Assembly: GCF_000768315.1 (NCBI RefSeq)
Contig: NZ_AQQX01000012.1
Span: 43,713 to 107,712, forward strand
Source of the DNA: Pseudooceanicola atlanticus
Lineage (GTDB): Bacteria > Pseudomonadota > Alphaproteobacteria > Rhodobacterales > Rhodobacteraceae
Length of the DNA: 64,000 nucleotides
Direction: 5' to 3'
Of the stretch, positions 17,796 through 26,568 are shown piece by piece (position 1 is the first letter of the stretch; every line of letters starts with the position of its first letter). The position numbers were made by a program, and so were the translations under genes. The notes below the pieces were generated by a model. That model did not search any database. It was not told the DNA's origin and saw nothing but the letters and a program-made list of their open reading frames with translations.

Positions 17796-17835
17796 ATCTG
17801 TTTCTGCGGTTGTCGCGAATGATCGAGACCCGATC

Positions 17836-19032
17836 TTAGCGGTCGTTTTGGTTGACGATCAGTTCTGCATTTTCGGGTAGTTCCGAAACAATGTTCACCT
17901 CGTCAGCACGAATTCGTGCATGCAGTTTGAAGGTATCAGCGGCGGCGGCTTCCGCGGCGGAAGCGTCGGCACCGTCTTCCAGCACAAGCGAGAGGCGGAT
18001 CATGTCGCGATCGTTCTCGCGCGTTACCACGGCCTGCGCGGCCTTTGCGCCCGGCGTGCCGATGACAACTTCTTCAACCACGCGCGGATAAACGAAAATC
18101 TCGCGCACTTTGACCGCTGCCCCGACCCGTCCCTGCAATGCTGAAATCCGGCTGACGGTGCCATCCGCGTTGCTTTCCAGGGCAAAGGCGCTGTCGCCGG
18201 TGCCGAACCGGATCATCGGCCAGGTGGCATCGCGCGCGGTCACGACAACCTCGCCCGGTTCACCATGGGCGACCTGTTCGCCGCTGATCGGATCGCAGAT
18301 CTGCACCACGCGGTCGGGATGAACCAGGTAGCCTTTGCCGCCATCCTCATAGGCAACAAGGCCCAGATCGGCGGTGGCATAGGCGGCCCAGGTGGACACG
18401 CCGTATTCGGCCTCGATCCGGCGGCGCTTGGTCATCCAGTCGCCCATCTCACCGCCGAGGAAGGCTGTCTTCACCTTCCATGCGTCGCGGCCATAGGTTT
18501 CGATCACCTTGTCCGCCAGCGTCAGGAAAAACGCGGTCGAGGCGCAGATCGAAGTCACGCCGGTTTCGACGATGATCTGTGCCTGAAGCTCCGTATTGCC
18601 GACGCCGCCGGGGATTACGGTGGCGCCAGCAGCCTGTGCGGCTTCGTCGAACAAAAGCCCCGCGGGCACCAGATGATACATCCAGGTGTTCAGGATGATA
18701 CCCCCCGGCCCCACGCCTGCCGACTTGAACAGCAGGTCAAGGCCGTGGCCGCCGCCGCCCGAAAGGGCCGGTTCGAAAATCGGGCCGGGGGACACGTAGA
18801 TCCGCCCGATATCCTTCAGATCAGACGCCAGAAACCCGCCAAAGGGCGGGTTCTCGCGTTGGATTTTCAGAAGTTCTTCCTTTTTCATCACTGGAAGACG
18901 CGAGAGGTCCGTCACCGATGTGACGGCTGCCGGATCGAATCCGGCAGCCGCAAATCGCGATTTCAGGCCAGGAGCCTTGTTGGCCGCAGCGGCATAGGCT
19001 TGAGCTATATCTTGGTAGATATCATCAGACAT
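17836..19032 (-). CDS. PaaK-like adenylate-forming protein with degenerate P-loop
   Basis: A 398-aa protein of the phenylacetate-CoA ligase family. LPVMKKEEL near the N-terminus, AYATADLG (about residue 215), MIRFGTGD and GRVGAAVKVREIFVYP match PaaK core motifs in order. The Ser/Gly/Thr-rich P-loop (SSGTTGxP in active ligases) is replaced by SPGPIFEP, and the protein lacks the usual C-terminal motif, so classical ATP-dependent ligation is doubtful. ATG 19032 has AGGAGG with 7-base spacing; ATG 19038 has only one base. Last gene of the minus-strand unit from 23322. Confidence 0.8.
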   Translation of the reverse strand: MSDDIYQDIAQAYAAAANKAPGLKSRFAAAGFDPAAVTSVTDLSRLPVMKKEELLKIQRENPPFGGFLASDLKDIGRIYVSPGPIFEPALSGGGGHGLDLLFKSAGVGPGGIILNTWMYHLVPAGLLFDEAAQAAGATVIPGGVGNTELQAQIIVETGVTSICASTAFFLTLADKVIETYGRDAWKVKTAFLGGEMGDWMTKRRRIEAEYGVSTWAAYATADLGLVAYEDGGKGYLVHPDRVVQICDPISGEQVAHGEPGEVVVTARDATWPMIRFGTGDSAFALESNADGTVSRISALQGRVGAAVKVREIFVYPRVVEEVVIGTPGAKAAQAVVTRENDRDMIRLSLVLEDGADASAAEAAAADTFKLHARIRADEVNIVSELPENAELIVNQNDR

Positions 19033-19059
19033 TTCCATGCCTCCTCGTCCAATCGGGCG

Positions 19060-19869
19060 TTAAATCGGGCAGTCCTTGCGGAAGTTCGGCGTGCGCTTCT
19101 CGCGGTGCGACAACACACCCTCCTTGACGTCCTCGCTCATGAAGCCAAGCATCTCCAGCGCGGTCGACGCATCAAAGATCGGCCCGGCCTGGCGCAGCCA
19201 GTTGTTCAGCGAATACTTGGTCCAGCGGATCGCGCTTTGCGAGCCGTTGGCCAGTTCGACAGCCGTGTCCAAAGCGATCTGCTGAAGCTCGTCATCCTCG
19301 ACGCACATTGACACCAGACCGATACGCTCGGCCTCTTCGCCCGACACCGGCTTGCAGGTCATCAGATAGTATTTCGCCTTGGCCATCGAGGTCAGCAGCG
19401 GCCAGATGATCGCCGCGACGTCACCGGCGGCAACACCAAGGCGGGGATGACCATCGACAATCTTGGCCTTCTTTCCGGCGATCGAGATATCGGCCAGAAT
19501 GGCAACCACAAGGCCCGCGCCGGCCGCAGGGCCATTGATCGCGGAAATGATCGGCTTGTTGCAGTTGATGATGTTATAGACGAGATCCTTGGCTTCTTTC
19601 CACGTCTTCATGATCTCGTGCGAATTGCCAATCATGTTTTCGATCAGGCTGAAATCACCGCCGGCGGAAAACGCCTTGCCCGCGCCGGTCACGATGACCG
19701 CGTTAATGTCGGGGTCGCGGTCGATGTCGATCCACATGTCGGTCATCTGGGTGTGGGTTTCCGCATCCACGGAATTGAAGGTCTCGGGCCGGTCGAAGGT
19801 GATGCGCAGCACGCGATCCGCCGGGTAGTCAAATTTCAGTTTGTCGTATTTTGCATAACGATCCGACAT
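19060..19869 (-). CDS. Enoyl-CoA hydratase/isomerase family protein
   Basis: Crotonase-fold protein of 269 aa. GKAFSAGGDFSLIENM and AAGAGLVVAILAD form the acyl-CoA site; the next segment reads HPRLGVAAGDVAAI, where the classic hydratase Glu is not conserved, so another crotonase-superfamily reaction is possible. ATG 19869 is chosen since GGAGG lies upstream. Follows the ACAD pair by 28 bases and precedes the PaaK-like gene by 27, within the transglutaminase-MaoC-ACAD operon. Confidence 0.88.
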   Translation of the reverse strand: MSDRYAKYDKLKFDYPADRVLRITFDRPETFNSVDAETHTQMTDMWIDIDRDPDINAVIVTGAGKAFSAGGDFSLIENMIGNSHEIMKTWKEAKDLVYNIINCNKPIISAINGPAAGAGLVVAILADISIAGKKAKIVDGHPRLGVAAGDVAAIIWPLLTSMAKAKYYLMTCKPVSGEEAERIGLVSMCVEDDELQQIALDTAVELANGSQSAIRWTKYSLNNWLRQAGPIFDASTALEMLGFMSEDVKEGVLSHREKRTPNFRKDCPI

Positions 19870-19897
19870 AGTTCTATTTCCTCCGTGGGGTATTGAA

Positions 19898-21049
19898 TTA
19901 ACCAGGCAGCCCGAGGACCGCCTTGGACAGGATGTTTCTCTGGATTTCGTTCGATCCACCGTAGATCGTGGTGGGTCTGGCCTTGTAGAAGCTGGCCAGA
20001 ACATCGACATTTATGTTGCCGACCTGAAGCGGCCCGATGGAGCCGCCATCGGGGCCGGCTGCTTCGATCATCAGCTCGGTGATGCGCTGGAAGCATTCAG
20101 TCACCCAAATCTTCAGCATGGAGACATCCGCACCCAGCGTCTCGCCACGTTTGAGCTGATCTGCAAAACGGGCATAAAGTGCGGCATGATCTTCCACATC
20201 CAGTGCCGCCTGGGCAAAACGGTCGCGGAACACCGGATCGTCAAACGCGCCACGGCCACGGGCAAAGCTCTCCAATTGCCCCAGCGCGTTCTGGGCCAGA
20301 CTGGGCGAGCCGATGAAGATACGCTCGAAGCTCAAAAGAGCCTTGGCCATCGTCCAGCCCTTGTTCAACTCACCGACAAGGTTTTCGCGGGGCGTCCGGG
20401 CATCGTCAAAGAAAACTTCGCAGAACTCGGTTTCACCCGAAAGGGTGGTGATCGTGCGGACCTCGACACCGGGCTGATCCATCGGGGCCAGAACGAAACT
20501 GATGCCCTGTTGTTTTTTCGGCGCTTCCGGATCGGTGCGCACCAGCATGAAGATATGCGTGGCGTCATGCGCCATCGTGGTCCAGATCTTCTGTCCGTTG
20601 ATGACAAAGTCGTCGCCATCAATATCCGCGCGTGTGCGCAGGTTCGCCAGATCGGACCCGGCGCCGGGTTCCGAGTATCCCTGACACCAGATGTCTTCGC
20701 AGGTCAGGATACGCGGCAGCCAGTAATCTTTCTGTTCCTGGGTGCCGAATTTGATGATCAGCGGCCCGACCATCTGCACGCCCATGTCGCGGCCGCGATT
20801 GACGCCCCAGCGCTGCTGCTCTTCGTAAAAGATCAGCAACTTGGCGGCGTTCAGCCCCATACCGCCGAATTCAGCGGGCCAGGCTGGCGCGACCCAGCCC
20901 TTGGCGTGAAGCTTGCGGTGCCAATGTTCGATCTCGGCGAACTTCGGTCGGTGCGGCAGGTGACGCAGCTCCTCGGGATATTCCGCCTCGAAGAACTGGC
21001 GCACTTCTTTGCGGAACTCTGCATCGGTCATAGCGTTCCAGTCGGTCAT
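19898..21049 (-). CDS. Acyl-CoA dehydrogenase, catalytic subunit of a pair
   Basis: ACAD family protein of 383 aa similar to the FadE large subunits of actinobacterial and proteobacterial steroid clusters. AEFGGMGL, the FAD motif YSEPGAGSDLAN (about residues 126-137) and C-terminal IYGGSNEIQRNIL are visible. The helix-G Glu is present in SFERIFIG (about residue 242). ATG 21049 overlaps the stop of the preceding ACAD as ATGA, so the two subunits are coupled and likely form a heteromer. Confidence 0.92.
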   Translation of the reverse strand: MTDWNAMTDAEFRKEVRQFFEAEYPEELRHLPHRPKFAEIEHWHRKLHAKGWVAPAWPAEFGGMGLNAAKLLIFYEEQQRWGVNRGRDMGVQMVGPLIIKFGTQEQKDYWLPRILTCEDIWCQGYSEPGAGSDLANLRTRADIDGDDFVINGQKIWTTMAHDATHIFMLVRTDPEAPKKQQGISFVLAPMDQPGVEVRTITTLSGETEFCEVFFDDARTPRENLVGELNKGWTMAKALLSFERIFIGSPSLAQNALGQLESFARGRGAFDDPVFRDRFAQAALDVEDHAALYARFADQLKRGETLGADVSMLKIWVTECFQRITELMIEAAGPDGGSIGPLQVGNINVDVLASFYKARPTTIYGGSNEIQRNILSKAVLGLPG

Positions 21050-22170
21050 TGTGCTGCCCCCTCTGCTTCGCGTGTCTCGAACCATATCCGCCTGTGATAG
21101 GCATCGTCGCCCAACCAGGCCGACAGCACCAGCGCCCGGTTCAGGTAGAGCCCGATATCGAACTCATCCGTGTACCCGACGGCCCCGTGCAGCTGGATGG
21201 CGTCGCGGGTGATTTTCTTGGCGGCCGTGACGGCGCGCGCTTTGGCGCGGCTGGCAATCGGGGCCCGAACCTTCGGATCGGTTTCGCTATCCATCTGCGC
21301 AAGCGCCTCCCGCACTCCGGCCTGCGCGACCTCGCACATCACGTTGAGGTCGACGGCACGGTGCTGGATGACCTGGAATGATCCGATCGGCTTGTCGAAC
21401 TGCTCCCGCGTCTTGATGTAGTCGAGCGTGATCTCGAAGGCGCGCTCGCTCAGGCCGACAAGCTCGGCCGCGGCAAGCGCCGTTGCATCGGCGACAGCCT
21501 CGGCCAGTGCAGTGAGAACTGCACCGCTGCTGGCCAATTCCGCGGCCGGAGTTCCCGAAAACGAAAGCTCGCCCAGAGAGCTGCCATCCGCCTGCGTCCG
21601 CTTGTCGATGACAAGCCCCTGCGCGTCTGCCTCAGCCAGAACCAGAACCGGACCATCATCCTGTTCGGCCACGACAAGGAACCCGTGCGAACCGATCGCA
21701 CCGACGACCCAGGCCTTGCCACCGGTCAGCTTTCCGTCCGCGTATCGGCAGGTCGCATCGGCAGGCGCCCCGTCGGGGCCGCGTTCCTGCCAGGCAACCG
21801 CCAATGAAATTTCGCCGCCGATGAGCTGTGCCATCTTCGGATGATCCGGACAAAGGCGGCGCAGAAGGCCGAGGCTCAGACCGATCGTCGACACGACCGG
21901 TTCCGGGGCAATCACACGGCCGACTTCCTCGGCGATGACACCCCCGGCGGCTAGGCCCATGCCAAGCCCGCCCTGATCTTCGGGCACCGCCACGCCGAAA
22001 ACACCGGCCTCGGCCAGTTCCCGGACCATCTCCGGATCGAAACCGCCCCCGGCATCACGGAGTTGTCGGGCTCTGTCACTTCCGCCCGCCCGTTCAAACA
22101 ACGTGCGCACGCTCTCGCGCAACAGGCGAAGGTCTTCTTGTTCGCTGGAAAGGATATCAGTTTGTGTCAT
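21046..22170 (-). CDS. Acyl-CoA dehydrogenase, small subunit lacking catalytic Glu
   Basis: ACAD family protein of 374 aa. VPEDQGGLGMGLAAGG and QLHGAVGYTDEFDIG are recognisable, but the middle FAD motif is degenerate and the helix-G region (AVADATALAAAELVG) has no Glu at the catalytic place; the Tyr-Glu-Gly site is absent as well. This matches the non-catalytic member of heteromeric FadE pairs, with the overlapping downstream ACAD as the active partner. It overlaps the upstream MaoC gene by 14 bases. Confidence 0.9.
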   Translation of the reverse strand: MTQTDILSSEQEDLRLLRESVRTLFERAGGSDRARQLRDAGGGFDPEMVRELAEAGVFGVAVPEDQGGLGMGLAAGGVIAEEVGRVIAPEPVVSTIGLSLGLLRRLCPDHPKMAQLIGGEISLAVAWQERGPDGAPADATCRYADGKLTGGKAWVVGAIGSHGFLVVAEQDDGPVLVLAEADAQGLVIDKRTQADGSSLGELSFSGTPAAELASSGAVLTALAEAVADATALAAAELVGLSERAFEITLDYIKTREQFDKPIGSFQVIQHRAVDLNVMCEVAQAGVREALAQMDSETDPKVRAPIASRAKARAVTAAKKITRDAIQLHGAVGYTDEFDIGLYLNRALVLSAWLGDDAYHRRIWFETREAEGAAQ

Positions 22171-22606
22171 TTTGTTTTCGCTGGATCATCACGGGGGTGT
22201 CGGTCGAAAAAACGACCTCGCCCTCGGGGTTTTTGGCGCTGAGCGTATAGTGCAAAACACCTCTGTCGGGCTTGCTTTTTGACGGTGTGACCGAGTTGAC
22301 CGTCAGTTCGACATCAAGGGGTTCGTTCGGGTGCACAGGCCGCAGCCAGCGCAAATTGTCAAAGCCCATGCCGCCGATATTGGCAACATCGACCATCATC
22401 TCGGTCATGACCGGCTTGAACACCTCAAGCATGGTCTGAAAGCCCGAGGCGATCAGGCTGCCATGTATGGCGGTTGCATAGTCTTCATCGGTGTGCAGCC
22501 GCTGCGGATCCCATTCCTTGGCAAAGGCCTTTATTGAATCCGCGCTCATCGGAGCGCTGCGAAAGCGATAGACTTGGCCCGGCGAGAAGTCTTCCAGATA
22601 CCTCAA
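22157..22606 (-). CDS. MaoC-family hotdog dehydratase/hydratase, TTG start
   Basis: Single-hotdog MaoC-like protein of 149 aa, predicted (R)-specific enoyl-CoA hydratase. EWDPQRLHTDEDYA (about residues 32-45) is the hydratase-2 active-site loop with Asp and His, although Asn-Pro is replaced by Gln-Arg. IHGSLIASGFQTM follows. Translation seems to start at TTG 22606, which overlaps the transglutaminase-like stop (TTGA) and has AGGAGGG six bases upstream. Placed to hydrate the product of the following ACAD pair. Confidence 0.88.
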   Translation of the reverse strand: MRYLEDFSPGQVYRFRSAPMSADSIKAFAKEWDPQRLHTDEDYATAIHGSLIASGFQTMLEVFKPVMTEMMVDVANIGGMGFDNLRWLRPVHPNEPLDVELTVNSVTPSKSKPDRGVLHYTLSAKNPEGEVVFSTDTPVMIQRKQNDTN

Positions 22607-23322
22607 GAGGCACCCTCCTTTGCGAAACCGTCATCGTATCCGCTCGCATCCTTGGATATCCGGATGCGGTTGAATTCTTCCAGCTTCGGATAGGTTTCCT
22701 TGAACGCCACCAGGAACTCACCCATCGGCGCGTCGAAATAGAGACCACGGTCGTTCACATATTCCATGTGCCGGTGATTCTGTTCGTCGAACTCATGAAA
22801 GAGCGCGTCGTGATAGCCGTCGAAGACCAGGGGTTTGACCCCGAATCTTTCACACAGTTCCATGTTGAATGCAGGTGTCACCTTGTAGGCCTCATTCCCC
22901 AACCACAGCTGAACATAGCCGTGGTAGATAAAGAGATCGGTCCCCATCAACTCCTGCAACTTGGGTGTATTCAGGTGGTTGCGCACATCCGCGAACCCCA
23001 GAGCGGCGGGGATACCCACAGCACGCAAACAAGCCGCCAGAAGAATTGCCTTGGGAACGCAAAACGCCGCTTCCGCCCCAGCGATACGGCTGGCACGGTA
23101 AGAGTCCTCATCCAGCGCAAAACAATAGGGATCATAGCGAATATCGTCGCGCACCGCTTCGAATAGGCGGATCGCCTTGTCGCGATTGGTTGCGCCCACA
23201 GGGAGATCACGCAAAGCCGATGTCACGAAACCCTGCACTTCCAAGCTATCGCTTTCCACAAAGCGCGATGGCATGACATATCGCTCAGCTTCAGTCGGCA
23301 GGTCATCGTCAGACTTGTCCAT
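22603..23322 (-). CDS. Transglutaminase-like superfamily protein
   Basis: A 239-aa papain-fold protein of the bacterial transglutaminase-like group. Candidate catalytic Cys88 in AAFCVPKA and His134 in IYHGYVQLW are visible. The third-residue segment reads KVTPAFN, Thr-Pro in place of the usual Asp-Pro, which I recall as normal for this subgroup. C-terminal MEYVNDRGLYFDAP is also typical. Function is unknown: amide or thioester hydrolysis is possible. No signal peptide, so cytoplasmic. First gene of the operon, 16 bases downstream of a perfect TCTAACA palindrome. Confidence 0.85.
   Translation of the reverse strand: MDKSDDDLPTEAERYVMPSRFVESDSLEVQGFVTSALRDLPVGATNRDKAIRLFEAVRDDIRYDPYCFALDEDSYRASRIAGAEAAFCVPKAILLAACLRAVGIPAALGFADVRNHLNTPKLQELMGTDLFIYHGYVQLWLGNEAYKVTPAFNMELCERFGVKPLVFDGYHDALFHEFDEQNHRHMEYVNDRGLYFDAPMGEFLVAFKETYPKLEEFNRIRISKDASGYDDGFAKEGAS
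22613..22619 (-). promoter_or_regulatory. Shine-Dalgarno deciding a TTG start
   Basis: AGGAGGG on the minus strand, six bases before TTG 22606. No ATG or GTG in this frame is better placed, so the MaoC gene is assigned the rare TTG start. Confidence 0.7.
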
Positions 23323-23337
23323 TGGCCCCTCCCTTTT

Positions 23338-23353
23338 TCTAACAAATGTTAGA
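23338..23353 (-). promoter_or_regulatory. Regulon operator TCTAACA-AA-TGTTAGA
   Basis: Perfect inverted repeat with 7-base arms and a 2-base centre, 16 bases upstream of the transglutaminase-like start codon. The same 16-mer, exact or slightly diverged, recurs at 26999, 30610, 43213 and 45676. The form suits a TetR-type dimer; the position suggests repression by promoter overlap. Confidence 0.75.
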
Positions 23354-23385
23354 TTACCGATTCAAAACCTGCCCGTCAACGGGAT

Positions 23386-24522
23386 TTACTCTGTCTTTGG
23401 TTGGTCCACGCCATAACGCGTATTGTCTTCGCCCAGAGTGGCTGCAACTCCGACCGAATTTCCGGAAGAACGGAACTCCGGCGCAATTGGCAGCGGCAAA
23501 GCAGGCGCGTCCCGGCCGGAGATTTTTACGGTCCGCCCGAACACGTCACGCGCTTTGAAATGCGGGTCATGTGCCGCCTCGGCGGGCGTTTTCATGACCG
23601 AACAGCAGCAATCTGCCGCTGCCAGCAAAGCCTCCCAATGGGTCGAGGGATGTTCCCTCAGACGACGTGCAACCTCCGCGGCACAGGCATTTGGATCGGA
23701 CCAATCATCGCGAAGGGCCACCGGCAAACCAATGACATCGCAGAACAACTGCCAAAACTTTTCTTCCAACGCGCCGACGGCGATCTGACGCCCATCCGCA
23801 GCCGAATAAAGCCGATACCGGGCCAGGCCACCCGTCAGACGGCTGCCACCGCTTTCGATGTTCTGCCCGGCAATCACACCTTCGGCATGGGCCCAATAGG
23901 CAAAGGCGAACGCCCCCTCGGCCATTGCGATATCCAGATGCGTCCCCTGCCCGCTTGCCTGGCGCGCAATCAGGGCCAGCAGGATATTCATCACCGCAGG
24001 ATAGGTTCCGCCTCCGATATCGGCGACCAGCCCGAACGGGGCCGTTGGCTGGTCATCCGGTCCGCGACTGAGCGACAGGATACCCGCATCACCGACGTAG
24101 TTGAGATCGTGGCCGGCGGCGCTGGCCTTTGGTCCGGTCTGGCCATAGCCGGTGATCGAACAATAGATGAGACCGGGATTGATCTTTCGCACCGCTTCAT
24201 AACCAAGCCCCAGCCGGTCCATCACGCCGGGACGGAACTGCTCTACCAGAACATCGGCCCTCTCGATCAAGGGGCGCAGACGTTCCACTGCGCCCCTTGA
24301 CTTGAGGTCGATGGCCACCGATCGCTTGCCGTGGTTCAACACGGCAAATCCGATGCTCTCTCCGTCGATCTTGGGCTCGGTTTGGCGCGCGTCCTCGCCG
24401 ACTCCGGGACGCTCGAACTTGATCACTTCGGCGCCAGCCTCGGACAGCATGAGCGTCGCCATCGGACCGGGAAGAAGTGTGCTGAAATCCAGCACCAGGA
24501 TATCCTTGAGCGGTTGAGCCAT
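23386..24522 (-). CDS. Family III (CaiB/BaiF) CoA-transferase
   Basis: CoA-transferase of 378 aa. Conserved LDFSTLLPGPMATLML at the N-terminus, VLVEQFRPGVMDRLGLG, and GHDLNYVGDAG with the catalytic Asp near residue 139. The DLNY context resembles the alpha-methylacyl-CoA racemase branch, so racemisation is an alternative. ATG 24522 is preferred over GTG 24528 because GAGG lies eight bases upstream. Last gene of a unit that begins with DUF35 at 26946. Confidence 0.9.
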   Translation of the reverse strand: MAQPLKDILVLDFSTLLPGPMATLMLSEAGAEVIKFERPGVGEDARQTEPKIDGESIGFAVLNHGKRSVAIDLKSRGAVERLRPLIERADVLVEQFRPGVMDRLGLGYEAVRKINPGLIYCSITGYGQTGPKASAAGHDLNYVGDAGILSLSRGPDDQPTAPFGLVADIGGGTYPAVMNILLALIARQASGQGTHLDIAMAEGAFAFAYWAHAEGVIAGQNIESGGSRLTGGLARYRLYSAADGRQIAVGALEEKFWQLFCDVIGLPVALRDDWSDPNACAAEVARRLREHPSTHWEALLAAADCCCSVMKTPAEAAHDPHFKARDVFGRTVKISGRDAPALPLPIAPEFRSSGNSVGVAATLGEDNTRYGVDQPKTE

Positions 24523-24532
24523 CTTCACTGCC

Positions 24533-25390
24533 TCAGGCGAAGCGCGCCGCGCCGTTGTTCAGAACAACCACGTCGCGTGCCGGAATAGATGCTCGAAACC
24601 GGGCCTCGCCGTCCTCTTCCCAGATTTCGAACCGCACGGTTTCGCCGGGATAGACCGGCGCCGAGAACCGAACATCCAGACCGACAAGCCGGGCAGAATC
24701 ATAGTCCAGCAACGTCTTGAGAATCGCCCGGGCCGCCAGCCCATAGGTCGCCAGACCATGCAGGATCGGGCGGTCGAACCCGACAGAACGGGCAACATCC
24801 GGGTCAGCATGAAGCGGATTGAAATCACCGCTGAGACGATAAATAAGGGCTTGGCGCGGCAGGGTATCGATATCACATATATGATCAGGCGCCCGATCAG
24901 GCAGCACTGCGGGTGCCGGACCCGCCTGGTTTTCACCGCCAAACCCCCCATCACCGCGACAGAAAGCCGACATCGCCACGCGCGCTAGTTTTTCGCCGCT
25001 GTCCGCGTCGATAATATCGCGGCTTTGGTAAATGACGGCTCCCTTGCCCTCGCCCTTGTCGGCGATGAAATCGATCTTGCTACGGCCGACAAGCCGGGCA
25101 TGTGTCGGCAGCGGCTTGTAGATGTCGAGCCACTGTTCGCCGTGCAGCACTTTCTGCCAGTTTACGCCGGTCTTGGGATCGCGCAGCCAGAAGCCGGGAT
25201 ACCCCAAAATAACCGCCATCGAGGGAACTGCCTTGAGCCCGTCCTCATAGACATAGGCCAGCTCCTTTTTGTCGGTCGGATCCTCACCGAACCCAAGGCC
25301 GAGTGCATACAGGATGGTATCCCGCTCGGTTAGCGTCTGTTCGATTTCCTCAAAGTCCCAGTTCGACAGTGCATCGAAATCCAATGGCAT
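24533..25390 (-). CDS. Double-hotdog MaoC-type 2-enoyl-CoA hydratase
   Basis: A 285-aa hydratase-2 with two hotdog repeats, like the hydratase part of peroxisomal multifunctional enzyme type 2. The hydratase-2 signature YRLSGDFNPLHADPDVA is complete at about residues 184-200, with the catalytic Asp and His. FDRPILHGLATYGLAARAI follows as expected. It would form a 3-hydroxyacyl-CoA from the ACAD product, possibly the substrate of the thiolase-fold/DUF35 pair just upstream. GGGAGGAAA precedes ATG 25390. Confidence 0.92.
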   Translation of the reverse strand: MPLDFDALSNWDFEEIEQTLTERDTILYALGLGFGEDPTDKKELAYVYEDGLKAVPSMAVILGYPGFWLRDPKTGVNWQKVLHGEQWLDIYKPLPTHARLVGRSKIDFIADKGEGKGAVIYQSRDIIDADSGEKLARVAMSAFCRGDGGFGGENQAGPAPAVLPDRAPDHICDIDTLPRQALIYRLSGDFNPLHADPDVARSVGFDRPILHGLATYGLAARAILKTLLDYDSARLVGLDVRFSAPVYPGETVRFEIWEEDGEARFRASIPARDVVVLNNGAARFA

Positions 25391-25413
25391 TTGCTTTCCT
25401 CCCTTAGTTGCCG

Positions 25414-26565
25414 TCAGAGCGTGTTTTGAGATCCAAGTATGGCCGTGACCTGACTGGACAGCACACCGCCGTTGCCATGCGCCAGCGCCAGATCAATATC
25501 CTTCAACTGAATGCCTGGCGCGTCGCCACGGATCTGGCGGGCAGCCTCGATCACTGTGAAGATGCCGTACATCCCGGGGTGCACACAGGACAGGCCGCCG
25601 CCATTCGTGTTCACCGGCAAGACGCCGCCAGGCGCGATGCGTCCGCCCTCGACAAAGGCCCCTCCCTCGCCCTTGGCGCAGAACCCCAGATCTTCAAGAA
25701 ACAGGATGGTATTGATGGTGAAGGCATCATAAAGCTCGACCGCCTGGATGTCCGCAGGGGTCACGCCGGCCGCCGCAAAAGCGCGCGCGCCCGAGGCGCG
25801 GGCGGCGGTCACGGTGAAATCCTTCATTTGCGAAATCTGCCGGTGCGAGCTTTCCGCAGCACTGCCCAGCACATAGACAGGCGCCTTCGGGAAATCCCGG
25901 GCGCGGTCCGCGTGGACCATAACGATCGCGCCGCCACCGTCGGTGACAAGACAACAGTCGCGCACGGTCAATGGATCGCCCACCATGCGCGCACCCAGCA
26001 CGTCCTCGCGGGTCAGCGGGCCGCGCTCGAACGCTTCGGGGTTGCGCTGCGCCCAGGCCCGCGCGGCAACGGCCACGTCGGCCAGCTGTTCGCGGGTGGT
26101 GCCGTATTCATGCATGTGCCGCGCCGCGGCCATCGCGTAGGCCGAGATCGGATAGCGCGGATTATACGGCGCCTCGTAGGCCGGCGGACGTGAAGCGGTC
26201 ACCAGTCTGCCCGATGCGGTGCGCTGGTTGGAGCCATAAACAATCAGCGCGACATCACACAGACCGGCATCAAGGGCCATGGTCGCGGACGTCAGGTAGT
26301 TTACGAAGGACGAACCGCCCGACATTGTGCCATCAATGAAACGGGGCTGGATGCCCAGATACTCCGCCGCCATAAGCGCCGGCATGCTGTCTTCCATCAT
26401 GGTGCAAAACAGCCCGTCGACGTCGGACAGGTTCAGCCCGGCATCGCCAAGCGCCGCAAGCGCGGATTGCGCCATGACATCATAGGCCGTCAGGCCATGG
26501 GCTTCTCCGAAACCGGCATGACCGGTTCCCACGATGGCGGATTTTCCCCGAAGTTCAGTGGTCAT
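25414..26565 (-). CDS. Thiolase-fold (SCP-x/Ltp2-like) protein, probable retro-aldolase
   Basis: A 383-aa paralogue of the protein at 7169-8326. The nucleophile site reads MSGGSSFVNY (about residues 81-90), again Ser with no Cys, while SCVHPGMYG, AHGNGG and ELYDAF are conserved. Loss of the Cys with retention of a DUF35 partner is the pattern of Ltp2-type aldolases. RBS GGAGGGA precedes ATG 26565, three bases after the DUF35 stop. Expected to cleave a 3-hydroxyacyl-CoA made by the downstream double-hotdog hydratase. Confidence 0.88.
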   Translation of the reverse strand: MTTELRGKSAIVGTGHAGFGEAHGLTAYDVMAQSALAALGDAGLNLSDVDGLFCTMMEDSMPALMAAEYLGIQPRFIDGTMSGGSSFVNYLTSATMALDAGLCDVALIVYGSNQRTASGRLVTASRPPAYEAPYNPRYPISAYAMAAARHMHEYGTTREQLADVAVAARAWAQRNPEAFERGPLTREDVLGARMVGDPLTVRDCCLVTDGGGAIVMVHADRARDFPKAPVYVLGSAAESSHRQISQMKDFTVTAARASGARAFAAAGVTPADIQAVELYDAFTINTILFLEDLGFCAKGEGGAFVEGGRIAPGGVLPVNTNGGGLSCVHPGMYGIFTVIEAARQIRGDAPGIQLKDIDLALAHGNGGVLSSQVTAILGSQNTL

Positions 26566-26568
26566 GGC

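Noticed and set aside
22603..23322. Arylamine N-acetyltransferase as identity of the Cys/His protein
   Set aside because: Length, the ATPAFN-like segment and the C-terminal DxP block fit the transglutaminase-like group better.
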